Of a stretch of 40,000 nt of DNA, positions 10,160 through 23,690 are shown piece after piece. A program made the translations under genes and the position numbers. The stretch's first letter is position 1. Each line of letters opens with the position of its first letter. Source of the DNA: Strigamia acuminata (Eukaryota > Arthropoda > Chilopoda > Geophilomorpha > Linotaeniidae); the NCBI GenBank assembly GCA_949358305.1, contig CASHSZ010000093.1:1-40000 (forward strand), given 5' to 3'. A model generated the notes under the pieces. It was not told where the DNA came from. It was given only the letters and a program-made list of their open reading frames with translations, and did no database searches.

Positions 10160-11161
10160 TGCAAGATCACGCGGTACGACGCACGGACTCCCAGCGCACG
10201 GAATGCACGGACTTTCTGTGGACTTCCCGTGCACGGAAGACCGGCGCGGACATTTCCATTGGAGACCAGCGCAGAATTACCTACAGGCAATTCCGAATCA
10301 AAGGCTTCTTTATGGTTTATACATTACTTTGCAGTAGGTATGCCTGGCCTTGATTTGAAAGTGCAGTAAATTCTGCTGAATGCAGTGTTTTAAACTCGCA
10401 GCAATTGCGATGGTGCCAACTATTGGAAAATAAATTTAAAATGTAAAACCAAAGAATTTGTAAAAAAAATTTGTTTTAATCAATTGCAATAATGATATTC
10501 TACTTAATTGTTGGATTATGAAACGTGAAACCAATCCCATGATTAGGAAATATAAATTTTATTAAATTCATCGTGTATCTCACATCTCACATTCACTGCC
10601 ATTTACTTAGTGTCATCCAAAAATCAGGTTTTATCAAATCCTGAGGTTATTCTAGTACGTCTTAACTGCCCGGCAGGTCGCGCAACCTGTGGAGCAACAA
10701 TTGATGTAAATAGTGCAAGCAGCACGCACGGGAAAGTGCGCACTGATGGGTCCATGCCAGTGCAAGTACATTGGGTAATGTATTATTGCGAGCGCGCGTG
10801 TTTTCACACAATTACAATGTGCTGATTAAACCAACAGCATTATAGAAGCATTATAGACTGATTATATTGTATAATTTTTATTTTAACAAAACCCTGAATT
10901 TCATTTCTAATCGGTTTTTTTTTTTATTGACGCGCACAGAAGCGTTGTAGCATGTTCACACAATGTGGAATTTGCAAATTTGAGAAAGCGGCTTTCCCAA
11001 GGTTGATAAAACGCGCGCGATCGTGCGGAATATACAAATAAGTGAAATCCGCAAAATCAGCCATGAGACTGCGAACAGGGGGTCAAGGTATAGGCCGCCG
11101 TAATGTTAAAAATAGGGTCCCTTTCGCACTCCGAGAAATCCGCATGCGCGCCATAAGGTTA
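10160..11161. other. Right part of body; no gene recognised
   Basis: Two short plus-strand frames occur here (10159-10353, 64 codons; 10610-10825, 71 codons). They have no recognisable domain, no splice context and no known relatives that I can identify, and they are preserved in all bodies only as part of near-identical DNA. GCACGGA words repeat at about 10190-10240. The last 250 bp is richer in GC and ends at the common breakpoint CCATAAGGTTA. Confidence 0.55.
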
Positions 11162-13203
11162 CGTGACGCGATAGCCAGTATTTAAGCAGGGGATTCCATC
11201 ATCGTTTACACAAATGCGCATTGCAACGTGGAGGCGCATTCGAGTCCTTTTCCCAAGCGTTGAAAAAGGACAAAACTCGTATTCGATTCGAAAGCGAATC
11301 GAATACGATTTTTGTCCTTTTTCAACGCAAAATTGTATTCGACTCGTTTTCGAGTCGAATACGAGTTTTGCCCTTCTTCAACGCGAAATCGTATTCGACT
11401 CGTTTTCGAGTCGAATACGAGTTTTGCCCTTCTTCAACGCGAAATCGTATTCGACTCGTTTTCGAGTCGAATACGAGTTTTGCCCTTCTTCAACGCGAAA
11501 TCGTATTCGACTCGTTTTCGAGTCGAATACGAGTTTTGCCCTTCTTCAACGCGAAATCGTATTCGACTCGTTTTCGAGTCGAATACGAGTTTTGCCCTTC
11601 TTCAACGCGAAATCGTATTCGACTCGTTTTCGAGTCGAATACGAGTTTTGCCCTTCTTCAACGCGAAATCGTATTCGACTCGTTTTCGAGTCGAATACGA
11701 GATAGTCGATGACCCGTTCCCGGACTTTGACTCGTACGACTCGTATTCGAGATGTATTCGAGATGTATTCGAATCGTATTCGAGTCGTATTCGAGATGGT
11801 CGATGATTTCCACTCGCTCGTATACGCGTTGTATACGAGCTCGTATTTTGATCGTAATCGTAAACGAATCGTTTACAAGTCGTATACAAGTTGTATACGA
11901 CGTGTATACACCTCGTATACGAACGAAGTTTGTGAAAACACAATTTCCAAATAAGACGTATGTGACTACTATGTGTTTTCATGTCGTAGTAAGTATCCGG
12001 TGGATTTTCCAAACTTCGTTCGTATACGAGGTGTATACACGTCGTATACAACTTGTATACGACTTGTAAACGATTCGTTTACGATTACGATCAAAATACG
12101 AGCTCGTATACAACGCGTATACGAGCGAGTGGAAATCATCGACCATCTCGAATACGACTCGAATTCGATTCGTATTCGACTCGTATACGCGTTGTATACG
12201 AGCTCGTATTTTGATCGTAATCGTAAACGAAACGTTTACAAGTCGTATACAAGTTGTATACGACGTGTATACACCTCGTATACGAACGAAGTTTGTGAAA
12301 ACACAATTTCCAAATAAGACGTATGTGACTACTATGTGTTTTCATGTCGTAGTAAGTATCCGGTGGATTTTCCAAACTTCGTTCGTATACGAGGTGTATA
12401 CACGTCGTATACAACTTGTATACGACTTGTAAACGATTCGTTTACGATTACGATCAAAATACGAGCTCGTATACAACGCGTATACGAGCGAGTGGAAATC
12501 ATCGACCATCTCGAATACGACTCGAATACGATTCGAATACATCTCGAATACATCTCGAATACGAGTCGTACGAGTCAAAGTCCGGGAACGGGTCATCGAC
12601 TATCTCGTATTCGACTCGAAAACGAGTCGAATACGATTTCGCGTTGAAGAAGGGCAAAACTCGTATTCGACTCGAAAACGAGTCGAATACGATTTCGCGT
12701 TGAAGAAGGGCAAAACTCGTATTCGACTCGAAAACGAGTCGAATACGATTTCGCGTTGAAGAAGGGCAAAACTCGTATTCGACTCGAAAACGAGTCGAAT
12801 ACGATTTCGCGTTGAAGAAGGGCAAAACTCGTATTCGACTCGAAAACGAGTCGAATACAATTTCGCGTTGAAGAAGGGCAAAACTCGTATTCGACTCGAA
12901 AACGAGTCGAATACGATTTCGCGTTGAAGAAGGGCAAAACTCGTATTCGACTCGAAAACGAGTCGAATACGATTTCGCGTTGAAGAAGGGCAAAACTCGT
13001 ATTCGACTCGAAAACGAGTCGAATACAATTTTGCGTTGAAAAAGGACAAAAATCGTATTCGATTCGCTTTCGAATCGAATACGAGTTTTGTCCTTTTTCA
13101 ACGCTTGGGAAAAGGACTCGAATGCGCCTCCACGTTGCAATGCGCATTTGTGTAAACGATGATGGAATCCCCTGCTTAAATACTGGCTATCGCGTCACGT
13201 AAC
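11158..13203. repeat. Complete palindromic satellite/foldback element S2 (2,046 bp)
   Basis: The two ends are inverted copies: GTTACGTGACGCGATAGCC on the left and GGCTATCGCGTCACGTAAC on the right, followed inward by GAGTCCTTTTCCCAAGCG on the left and its complement on the right. The left arm carries seven 56-bp hairpin monomers (starts 11341, 11397, 11453, 11509, 11565, 11621, 11677); the right arm carries eight in reverse. The centre holds two forward 79-bp cores. If the element proper begins CGTGACGCG, a TA is present at both edges, as in a TA target duplication, but this is not decisive. Frames of up to 213 codons are repeat-driven. Confidence 0.9.
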
Positions 13204-13223
13204 AGCAACGTGCCACGTCACGT

Positions 13224-14906
13224 AATTGCAACGTGCCGCGCTATGCCACACAATGTGCCGCCGCGATAGGCCATTGAACCCGAATGTGTGTGATGCGAAA
13301 CGCGCGAGTACGCGCGCGGAGAACGCGCAGCAATGCTAGCAACAGGAGCGCAACTGCCCAAGAAATTGCTCAACAATAAAAGGCACGTGGAAGCACGTGC
13401 CTGAAACAATAGGCACTTCAAATAAAGTTATTGTTAAAAAACGGGCTTGAAAACCAACAATTACACAATAATTAAGGGGCAAGAAATGAACTTTGCTGCA
13501 ATGCAAAGTTCTCAAAATACAGAGAAATGAAAGTTACACTTGTATAAAGAATTGACAATGTTTGAAACCAATAAAAACTACAAAAACACACTTGTAAAAA
13601 ACCCAAAACAACCCCCAGAATGAATTATTTGACTCAAATTAACCCTAAAACAGTCTTGGAGGTCGTGCAGACGACAGAGTCGGATCGGAAGGTTGCTAAA
13701 ACCTGACGCCAAAACTAGCAATGGGACAGCTAGTTAGAAAACAGCTTTTTCATCAATCATGAACGCTGAAAACCTCACCCAGGGGTAGAAAATGATGGAG
13801 AGAACGTTTTCGCCATCTAAAACGGTCTAAAACGGGTCTAAAATGCCTAAACCGGCGCCTGGAACGTGGCGCAGTTGTTGGGTCAAATATTGTCAAAAAT
13901 CAGTGGAAATTTGTCAAATACTGGCAAAAATCTGCTGAAATTTGTCAAAAATTGCCAAATTTTGGCGCAAGTTACGTGAGGTTTGCGCGCATCCAACTAT
14001 GACGAAAAATCCATGCGTGTGCACGCGCGATTTACTGGCGCGTTGGAAGCGTTAAAATAAATTTTTCCAATATCTAACACAATTTGCACCGAATTATGGC
14101 AATTTTTGACAAATTTACATGGATTTTTGCCAGTATTTGACAAATTTCCACGGATTTTTGACAATATTTGACAAATTCCAGACAAATTTCAGACAAATTT
14201 CAATTAATTTTAGAAATTTTATGAGAAATTTCAGCAAATGTTTGAGGATTGAGGAAATCTTCTGAAATTTGTCAAATATAGGCAAAAAATCTTCTGAAAT
14301 TTGTCAAATACAGGCAAAAATCTGCTGAAATTTGTCAAAAATTGCCCAAATTCCGTGCAAGTTTTGCAAGTTTTGCGCGCATCAAATCGTATGCGCGCCT
14401 ATACTATTGCACGAGCGCATTGACGCGTGATGAACACCGACCACGTTTACGAAGTGAATTCGAGCTACAAAAGTATCGAGTCGCCATTCTATGATGGAAA
14501 AAAAAATTAAGTGTAAACAAACAAAATAAAAACTTTAATATACAAGAAACGTACAATTCCACTCAACTTTGTTTCAAATTTTATTTATTGGATTATTGAA
14601 AATAAACAGTAGTGTTGTGCACTGTACGCTTAAGTGTATACCGGCGATGCGTTGTTTTGTGGTGGGGATTTGCCTCGATAATTGATCTTTTCTCTTTGTT
14701 TGCAATATTTTTTTGGCCTTTTTTGTTGATTTTTCGGTTTGAAATTGTTTTTTTCCGGTGTAATTTAAGTGGTGGAAGGTTGTTGGCGTGTGTTGAGGGT
14801 AATTTTGGCGGTTTTTGGGTCGGGATTAGTGTTTTCTGCGATTTTTTTTCGGTATTTGGGGTTTGATGCAGCGGATAGCGCATGCGAATCGCCGTCGACC
14901 GTAGCA
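13224..14906 (+). repeat. 1.68-kb tandem duplication, left copy
   Basis: The segment from AATTGCAACGTGCC to GTAGCA is repeated at 14912-16587, with five extra bases (TTAGC) at the join. Near its end this copy has GGGGTTTGATGCAGCGG where the other bodies read GGGGTAACGCATGCG, so the junction region was altered. Confidence 0.85.
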
Positions 14907-14911
14907 TTAGC

Positions 14912-16587
14912 AATTGCAACGTGCCGCGCTATGCCACACAATGTGCCGCCGCGATAGGCCATCGAATCCGAATGTGTGTGATGCGAAACGCGAGTACGCG
15001 CGCGGAGAACGCGCGGCAATGCTAGCAACAGGAGCGCAACTGCCCAAGAAATTGCTCAACAATAAAAGGCACGTGGAAGCACGTGCCTGAAACAATAGGC
15101 ACTTCAAATAAAGTTATTGTTAAAAAACGGGCTTGAAAACCAACAATTACACAATAATTAAGGGGCAAGAAATGAACTTTGCTGCAATGCAAAGTTCTCA
15201 AAATACAGAGAAATGAAAGTTACACTTGTATAAAGAATTGACAATGTTTGAAACCAATAAAAACTACAAAAACACACTTGTAAAAAACCCAAAACAACCC
15301 CCAGAATGAATTATTTGACTCAAATTAACCCTAAAACAGTCTTGGAGGTCGTGCAGACGACAGAGTCGGATCGGAAGGTTGCTAAAACCTGACGCCAAAA
15401 CTAGCAATGGGACAGCTAGTTAGAAAACAGCTTTTTCATCAATCATGAACGCTGAAAACCTCACCCAGGGGTAGAAAATGATGGAGAGAACGTTTTCGCC
15501 ATCTAAAACGGTCTAAAACGGGTCTAAAATGCCTAAACCGGCGCCTGGAACGTGGCGCAGTTGTTGGGTCAAATATTGTCAAAAATCAGTGGAAATTTGT
15601 CAAATACTGGCAAAAATCTGCTGAAATTTGTCAAAAATTGCCAAATTTTGGCGCAAGTTACGTGAGGTTTGCGCGCATCCAACTATGACGAAAAATCCAT
15701 GCGTGTGCACGCGCGATTTACTGGCGCGTTGGAAGCGTTAAAATAAATTTTTCCAATATCTAACACAATTTGCACCGAATTATGGCAATTTTTGACAAAT
15801 TTACATGGATTTTTGCCAGTATTTGACAAATTTCCACGGATTTTTGACAATATTTGACAAATTCCAGACAAATTTCAGACAAATTTCAATTAATTTTAGA
15901 AATTTTATGAGAAATTTCAGCAAATGTTTGAGGATTGAGGAAATCTTCTGAAATTTGTCAAATATAGGCAAAAAATCTTCTGAAATTTGTCAAATACAGG
16001 CAAAAATCTGCTGAAATTTGTCAAAAATTGCCCAAATTCCGTGCAAGTTTTGCAAGTTTTGCGCGCATCAAATCGTATGCGCGCCTATACTATTGCACGA
16101 GCGCATTGACGCGTGATGAACACCGACCACGTTTACGAAGTGAATTCGAGCTACAAAAGTATCGAGTCGCCATTCTATGATGGAAAAAAAAAATTAGGTG
16201 TAAACAAACAAAATAAAAACTTTAATATACAAGAAACGTACAATTCCACTCAACTTTGTTTCAAATTTTATTTATTGGATCATTGAAAATAAACAGTAGT
16301 GTTGTGCACTGTACGCTTAAGTGTATACCGGCGATGCGTTGTTTTGTGGTGGGGATTTGCCTCGATAATTGATCTTTTCTCTTTGTTTGCAATATTTTTT
16401 TGGCCTTTTTTGTTGATTTTTCGGTTTGAAATTGTTTTTTTCCGGTGTAATTTAAGTGGTGGAAGGTTGTTGGCGTGTTTTGAGGGTAATTTTGGCGGTT
16501 TTTGGGTCGGGATTAGTGTTTTCTGCGATTTTTTATCGGTATTTGGGGTAACGCATGCGAATCGCCGTCGATGCGTCGACCGTAGCA
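14912..16587 (+). repeat. 1.68-kb tandem duplication, right copy
   Basis: This second copy runs straight into the rest of the body (GTAGCAAGTGTGG). It lacks two bases near its start (GAAACGCGAGTACG against GAAACGCGCGAGTACG) but otherwise follows the left copy closely, including B2-specific variants, so the duplication arose after B2 had separated from B1 and B3. Confidence 0.85.
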
Positions 16588-16801
16588 AGTGTGGTTGAAG
16601 TGATTTCGTTCATTCGTTATTTTAATGAAAATTAGGTATTTATTGTGACCACACGAGCACGTAGCAAGTGCGCGCGCAAGTTAAATGTGTAGAGGCCTGT
16701 GAGAAAATAAAACGTGCGTGGAAGCGGCGTAAATATTCTTTGGTGACTGCCATGGGTTTGTGCTTTGTCGTGGGCGCGATATGTCTGCGATATATATGCG
16801 T

Positions 16802-17193
16802 TAGGGATGAGAACGGGACCAATTTTCGGGTCCCGACCCGTCCCGGGTCCATTACGTTAGCGTAATACGCGCGTATGATTGCATAATTGAAATAAATCAG
16901 TATTAAGCCTAATATTAGGCCTAATAATGCTAAAATAAAGTAAAGAAACAACAATATTTTGGTCATACAGTGTAATTTACTTTTAATAATGAGTTTGTTG
17001 TTGTTGTTTATTTACTTTATTTTAGCATTATCAGGCTCAATATTAGGCTTAATAGTGATAAATAACAACTGGAATTAGAAAATTGTCTCCGCCTCGCAGT
17101 ACGAATTTAGCAACTGTAATCCCGTCCCGTCCCGTATCCGCATAGGGCAAACATTACCAGTCCAGTCCCTATCCCGGTCCGTTCTTATCCCTA
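16802..17193. mobile_element. hAT-type MITE (B2 copy)
   Basis: Same 392-bp element as at 4273-4664, with the same terminal repeats and the same ATATGCGT duplication on each side (right copy 17194-17201). The identical flanks show it was copied along with the body and is not an independent insertion. Confidence 0.92.
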
Positions 17194-20100
17194 ATATGCG
17201 TGATGTAGCGCGTTTGCGCGCGCGATCTAGTGCGTTTGAGCGCGCGATGTAGCACCTTGAGCGTGTCCAAATGTGTACAGGTGCTCAAAAGATGTGCGAG
17301 GGCTTCACATGCATACACGAAGCATAAACGTGAAGAAAACAGCAGAAGCAGTTGTGTGTGATATTTATAAAACCACATCACACAAGGGAATACTACTAAT
17401 GATACAAAAAGCAATAAACTTTATGAATATTGAAATAAACTTACAAAATGGTGGAAAAAACATGGCGTACTGCCTTGAATATATGCCGGGATGTTATCAA
17501 TCTTCCGGGCCCCATGTGTGTTTGATTTTAGTCCTAATTTTGGTGTATTTTTTTTTTTTTGCCTTGGTTTTTCTCGTTTCTTGGAGAGTGCTGAGGCATG
17601 CCGAGGTGTTCTCGGGCGTGTGCGCCTGTTGAAGATCGAGCGTTTCATATTTTGTGTTTAATAAGCCTACCGTGGTGCCTCGAGCGTTTATTAATTTCTC
17701 CACTCGAGGCACTTCACTAACACCTCCCCGGTGTTTAAACGAGTAGCGGCGCTTATTTGACCCCGGTGTTTACTGTTTAAAATTGTCGTGTGTTTTCAAA
17801 GTTCTTAATTTGTTTAAAAGCAAACAAAATGGATATTTGTTAATTTTTATTTGATTTTATCAATTTCTATTGGTTTCTTGCTGATTTTTAATCGGTTTTT
17901 CTCTATTTGTGACAATTTTTGCCAATTTTAATCGTTATTTGTCATTCTGAATTGATTATTGTCCGATTTCAGTCGATTTTTGTTGATTTTTAATCATGTT
18001 TGTTCGTTTTTAATCAATTTTTGTCCCATGCCTTACGATCAGTTCGAATAATTGACACCATACTGTGCTGTTACTCGTATTCAAGATGGCGTCGCAAACT
18101 CAAGGCCGAATTCCGCTGATTTCATTTATTGCGACTGTTTGCGCTCCATACGTGTGAAAAGGATTATGGGAAAAATCCTCAATGCAGGCCATTTTGGTGT
18201 TAAATGAGCGAGGAAGGCAGGAGATGAGGAAAATTTGTAAAATTTCAAAAAAAAGCTAAACAATCAAAATTTACATGAAGATCAATATTTCTGGCTCGAA
18301 ATGCATGTATCAGCAATTTCGGGATATTTTCGGGGTGAAATTGACTCGTTCGGAACACTGGGAAGGAACCCCACCCCGCATTCCCCATGCGTCGGCGCGC
18401 GCGTAGACGAAAATTCAAATCCAGGTGTTCAGACGGCCCCACGTTATTTTCGGGTTCCAAGTTGGGTTTCACAAATGTACCGTATTGCCTCGAATAAACG
18501 CCGGGACGTTTATTAAACTTCTCGTGTGTGTTTAATTTTGATCCGCATTTAACTGTTTTTTTTTTCACCGAAAGTTACTTCATTTTTTATTAACATGGAA
18601 AAAGAATGAACCTTTACAAAATACTAATAATAACGTTATAATAAGCAGTTACAATTGAAATTAAAACAACATTTTTTTTTTAATTAGAAACCAAAGCAGA
18701 ATCATCCCTAAATTCTGACACGGCGTTGTCAAACAAACAGTTGGCGCCAAAACGAGAAATTAGGCAACAAAACATTTTGAATGCTACAAAAACACATTAA
18801 ATAACCATAAAACAAATAAAAATAAATACAACAGCTAAACCAAATTGTAATAAACAAGACAGCAAAGTGCGGGAGTGAGTGACAACGCCGAAAAAACGCC
18901 CGAAAACGCCCCAAGAACGCACCAAAACGCCCCAAGAACGCACCAAAACGCCAGATAACCGTGCAACTTGAGGCAAAAAACATGCGAACATAATTTTTTG
19001 CTTTGAGTGGCACGATTTTCAGGCTTTTTGGAGCATTTTGAAGCGTTTTGGGGCGTTTTAGAACGTTTTTGCTTATTTTTTAGCATTCTCATGCGAGCTC
19101 GCGCGTGCAGGCGAGAAAAAAACAAACTTATTTCTTCAAGAGTTAAAAAAAAAATAACCCTAACCAGGAAATTACTGTAAAAACAACGGCTTGCCTCGAA
19201 TAAACGCCGGGGCGTTTACTAATTTTCAAGACTGGAAGTGAGGCGAGATGTTGTTTGCTTTATTTGTTAAAACAAATTAGGCGTCACTAATTCACCTGTA
19301 TTAGGGTTTCGGTTCTGAGAAACCGGACGAGGAGTCACAATAACGGGACACGGGAAATTTCAAAACTTACCAATTCCGTCAAAACGCCATTGAAACGTTA
19401 CATTTTTATAGCGTGTCAATGATAAAAATGGTCATTTTGGATGAAAAACGGCCATTTTGGATGAAAAATGGCCATTTTTACTATAAAAAATGGCTGAAAA
19501 TGGCCATTTTTACTATGACAAATGGCTGAAAATGGCCATTTTAATAAAAAAAAGGCCATTTTTACTTCGAAAATTGGCTAAAAATGGCCACTTGAGTGAG
19601 TGACAACGCCAAAAAACGCGTGCAAACGCCTGCGAACGCCCCAAAACGCCCCAAAACGCCAGATGACAATGCAACTTGAGGCATAAAACTTGAAAACACA
19701 ATTTTAAACGTCACAAAAGTTGAAACAAAGATGAAAAATTAATTTTTTGCCTCAAGTTGCGCGATTTTCAGGCCTTTTGGAGTGTTTTTGAGCATTTTTT
19801 GGCGTTCTCAGCGGCGTGCTTGCCTCAAATAAACGCCGGTTTAAACAAAAAATGACGTCATTTTTGGTTTAAAATTGAAGTAAAACACAAAATATTTTAG
19901 TTTTTAAATGCAACTGGTCTAAATTTTGTCAAATGTTGTCATACTTCTTGAAAGTCATCATTTATTGATAAAAAATTTGAAAATTTACCTAATTGTAGCA
20001 TGTATTTGTGGTTAGTTTTGATTTGAATTCAAACTGTAATTTTTTGCTTCGAGTTGCGCGATTTTCAGGCGTTTTGGGGCGTTTTTGAGCTTTTTTTGGC

Positions 20101-23100
20101 GTCCTCAGGCGAGCTCGCCCGTGCACGTCACAAGTAACCCTAATCAGGAAAGAACCTACAAAAACTATGGCTTGCCTCGCATAAACGCCGGGGCGTTTAT
20201 TCATTTTCAAAAAGACAAATGAAATGGATAAATAAAGAAATTAGCGGGGAAATCCAACATGGCGCCCACTTCAAATCCGCTAGAGCGGCAAAACACGACA
20301 TTTGAATTTCAACACAAGAATAAAATCAAGAATACACACTGTATTGAATAAAATAACATTAGGAAATGTAATTTCCTACAACAAAAGCACTATTTATTAA
20401 AAGAACACTTGAAAATAATCGTTTGCCGAACGGAATGAACTCGGTCAGCAGCGCACAAGTGCGTACCGACAACGAACGCTCGAAACGACAAAACGACCGT
20501 TCCGGGACAAAAATAAAGCAAACCAATCGACAGATCACCCCCAAATTAGTCTAAATCAATTCTAAAACCTATCCATAACACAAGAATAAGGTCCAAACAA
20601 AAGGTTAGAAGTTTGAACACAACCGAACTAGATTAAGAAATATGACGTCACGCGTCTTACGCAAGTGATCTGTAAATCGACGAATGCACTAAAAATCATC
20701 CAAAATCACACAAAATGAGCAAGAATTAAAGAAATAAGACACAGAGAAGTAATAAAACTTTAAATAGCAATGAATAAAGATAATATCAATATCATAGACA
20801 CTAAAATTCATGAAAACACTGTAACTTTTAATAAATCACAAAAAATGAAAGTTTAATATGTAAAAATATCTAAAAAGCTGAAATTCAAGAAAAGCAAAAA
20901 TTAAAGACACTTTGTTAACTTTAATTAAGACAATAAATGACATAAAATCCGGACACAACAATTATTCCATTTTGGATGAAAAACGGCCCTTTTGGATGAA
21001 AAACGGCCATTTTGGATGAAAAACGGCTAAAAATGACCATTTTTCTATGAAAAATGGCTAAAAATGGCTAAAAATGGCCATTTGATTGAATGACAACGCC
21101 AAAAAACGCCCAAGAACGCCCGCAAATGCCTAAAAATGCCTAAAAACGCCCCAAAACGCAAAATGACAATGCAACTTGAGGCAAAAAACATGAGAACACA
21201 ATTGTAAACGTTACAAAAGTTGAAACAAAAATAAACAATTAATGTTTTGCCTCGAGTTGCACGATTTTCAGGCGTTTTGGAGTATTTTTTGGCGTTCTCA
21301 GGCGTACTCGCGCGTACACGTCACTGCCGAGTAAAAAAAAATACTTATTTCTTCAAGAGTTAAAAAGGAAGTAACCCTAATCAGGAAAAAAAATGCAAAA
21401 ACAATGGCTTGCCTCGAACAAACGCCAGAAGTGAGGCGAGATGTTGTTTGCTTTATTTATTAAATCAAATTAGGCGTTGCTAATTCACCTGTATCTCTTA
21501 GTTCGACGTAAGAACACGCGCTTTTTTTAAAATGAAAGCCCAAGTTGGGTTTCATAAACGTACCGTATTGCCTTGAATAAAAGCCGGGGTGTTTATTAAT
21601 TTTTAAGACCAGAAACGAGGCGAGATCACGACTCAAGATTAAACGAGAAGAAATAAACGTGTTTCTTCTAAAAGAAGTAATCCTAATCAGGAAAAACTTA
21701 CATAAACAATGGTTTGCCTTGAATAAACGCCGGGGCGTTTATAAATTTTCAAGACGGGAGGCAAGGTGAGATGATGATGCGGTGCGACGCGAATAAAAGC
21801 CCAAGTTGGGTATTGCCTCGAATAAACGCCGGGGCGTTTATTAATTTTCAAAACCGGAAATGAGGCGAGATCAAAACGCCATTGAAACGTTACATTTTAA
21901 TAACGTTTCAACGATAAAAACGGCCATTTTTGATTAAAAAAACGACTAAAAATGGCCATTTTACTATAAAAACGGTGAAAAAAAAACATTTTTACTCTGA
22001 AAAATGGCTAAAAATGGCCATTTTGACGAAAAACGGCCATTTTTACTACGGAAAATGCTAAAAATGGCCACTTGAGTGAGTGACAACGCCAAAAAACGCC
22101 TGCGAACGCCTGCGAACACATAAAAACACTCCAAAACGCCAGATGACAATGCAACTTGAGGCAAAAAACATGAGAACACAATTTTAAACGTCACAAAAGT
22201 TGAAATAAAGATGAAAAATTAATGTTTTGCCTCGAGTTGCGCGATTTTCAGGCGTTTTTGAGCGTTTTTTAGCATTTTTTGGCGTTCTCAGGCGTGCTCG
22301 TGTGTACACGTCACTGCCGAAGAAAAAAACAAACTTATTTCTTTTAGTTAAAATGTATTTCAAGCTTTAACAGGGGTTTAAACAGGAAATGACATCATTT
22401 TTAGTTTAAAATTGAAGTAAAACACAAAATATTTTAGTTTTTGAATGCAACTGATCCACGTTATGTCAAATGTTTCCATTACTTCTTGAAAGCCAAAAAA
22501 TTTGAAAATTTAGCTAATTTCAGCATGTATTTGTAGCTAGTTTTGATTTGAATACACACTGTAATGTTTTGCCTCGAGTTGCGCGATTTTCAGGCGTTTT
22601 GGGACGTTTTGGAGCAAAAAAAACAAACTTAATTCTTCAAGAGTTAAAAAGGAAGTAATCCTAATCAGGAAAAGCCCACAAAAAACAATGCAAGATCACG
22701 CGGTACGACGCACGGACTCCCAGCGCACGGAATGCACGGACTTTCTGTGGACTTCCCGTGCACGGAAGACCGGCGCGGACATTTCCATTGGAGACCAGCG
22801 CAGAATTACCTACAGGCAATTCCGAATCAAAGGCTTCTTTATGGTTTATACATTACTTTGCAGTAGGTATGCCTGGCCTTGATTTGAAAGTGCAGTAAAT
22901 TCTGCTGAATGCAGTGTTTTAAACTCGCAGCAATTGCGATGGTGCCAACTATTGGAAAATAAATTTAAAATGTAAAACCAAAGAATTTGTAAAAAAAATT
23001 TGTTTTAATCAATTGCAATAATGATATTCTACTTAATTGTTGGATTATGAAACGTGAAACCAATCCCATGATTAGGAAATATAAATTTTATTAAATTCAT

Positions 23101-23690
23101 CGTGTATCTCACATCTCACATTCACTGCCATTTACTTAGTGTCATCCAAAAATCAGGTTTTATCAAATCCTGAGGTTATTCTAGTACGTCTTAACTGCCC
23201 GGCAGGTCGCGCAACCTGTGGAGCAACAATTGATGTAAATAGTGCAAGCAGCACGCACGGGAAAGTGCGCACTGTTGGGTCCATGCCAGTGCAAGTACAT
23301 TGGGTAATGTATTATTGCGAGCGCGCGTGTTTTCACACGATTACAATGTGCTGATTAAACCAACAGCATTATAGAAGCATTATAGACTGATTATATTGTA
23401 TAATTTTTATTTTAACAAAACCCTGAATTTCATTTCTAATCGGTTTTTTTTTTTATTGACGCGCACAGAAGCGTTGTAGCATGTTCACACAATGTGGAAT
23501 TTGCAAATTTGAGAAAGCGGCTTTCCCAAGGTTGATAAAACGCGCGCGATCGTGCGGAATATACAAATAAGTGAAATCCGCAAAATCAGCCATGAGACTG
23601 CGAACAGGGGGTCAAGGTATAGGCCGCCGTAATGTTAAAAATAGGGTCCCTTTCGCACTCCGAGAAATCCGCATGCGCGCCATAAGGTTA

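Larger units (their letters stand above)
2362..11161. repeat. Body repeat B1 (~8.8 kb, non-coding mosaic)
   Basis: First of three nearly identical direct copies. It starts immediately after the satellite end (GTAAC, then AGCAACGTGCC) and ends at CCATAAGGTTA. The same right end is followed by satellite here, by a 410-bp unmatched segment after B2, and by a host gene after B3. I found no frame longer than about 110 codons and no recognisable transposase, reverse transcriptase or replicase motif. Short frames recur in all three copies simply because the DNA is nearly identical. One visible B1/B3 difference is G at 4009 against T at 29701. It could be a segmental duplication or a giant non-autonomous element. 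Confidence 0.88.
13204..23690. repeat. Body repeat B2 with internal duplication
   Basis: Second direct copy of the body. From 14912 rightwards it follows B1 at an offset of about 12,529 and carries all the same sub-elements. It differs from B1 and B3 at shared positions, for example ACCCCCAG where they have ATCCCAG, which places B1 and B3 closer together. It ends at the same CCATAAGGTTA breakpoint. Confidence 0.88.

Noticed and set aside
10159-10825. Two short frames (64 and 71 codons) kept in all three bodies
   Set aside because: Conservation is explained by near-identity of the whole body; there is no recognisable domain or gene structure.
2362-11161. Helitron or LTR retrotransposon identity for the body
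   Set aside because: No convincing TC...CTRR ends with a terminal hairpin, no TG...CA direct repeats with primer site, and no Rep/helicase or reverse transcriptase coding were seen.
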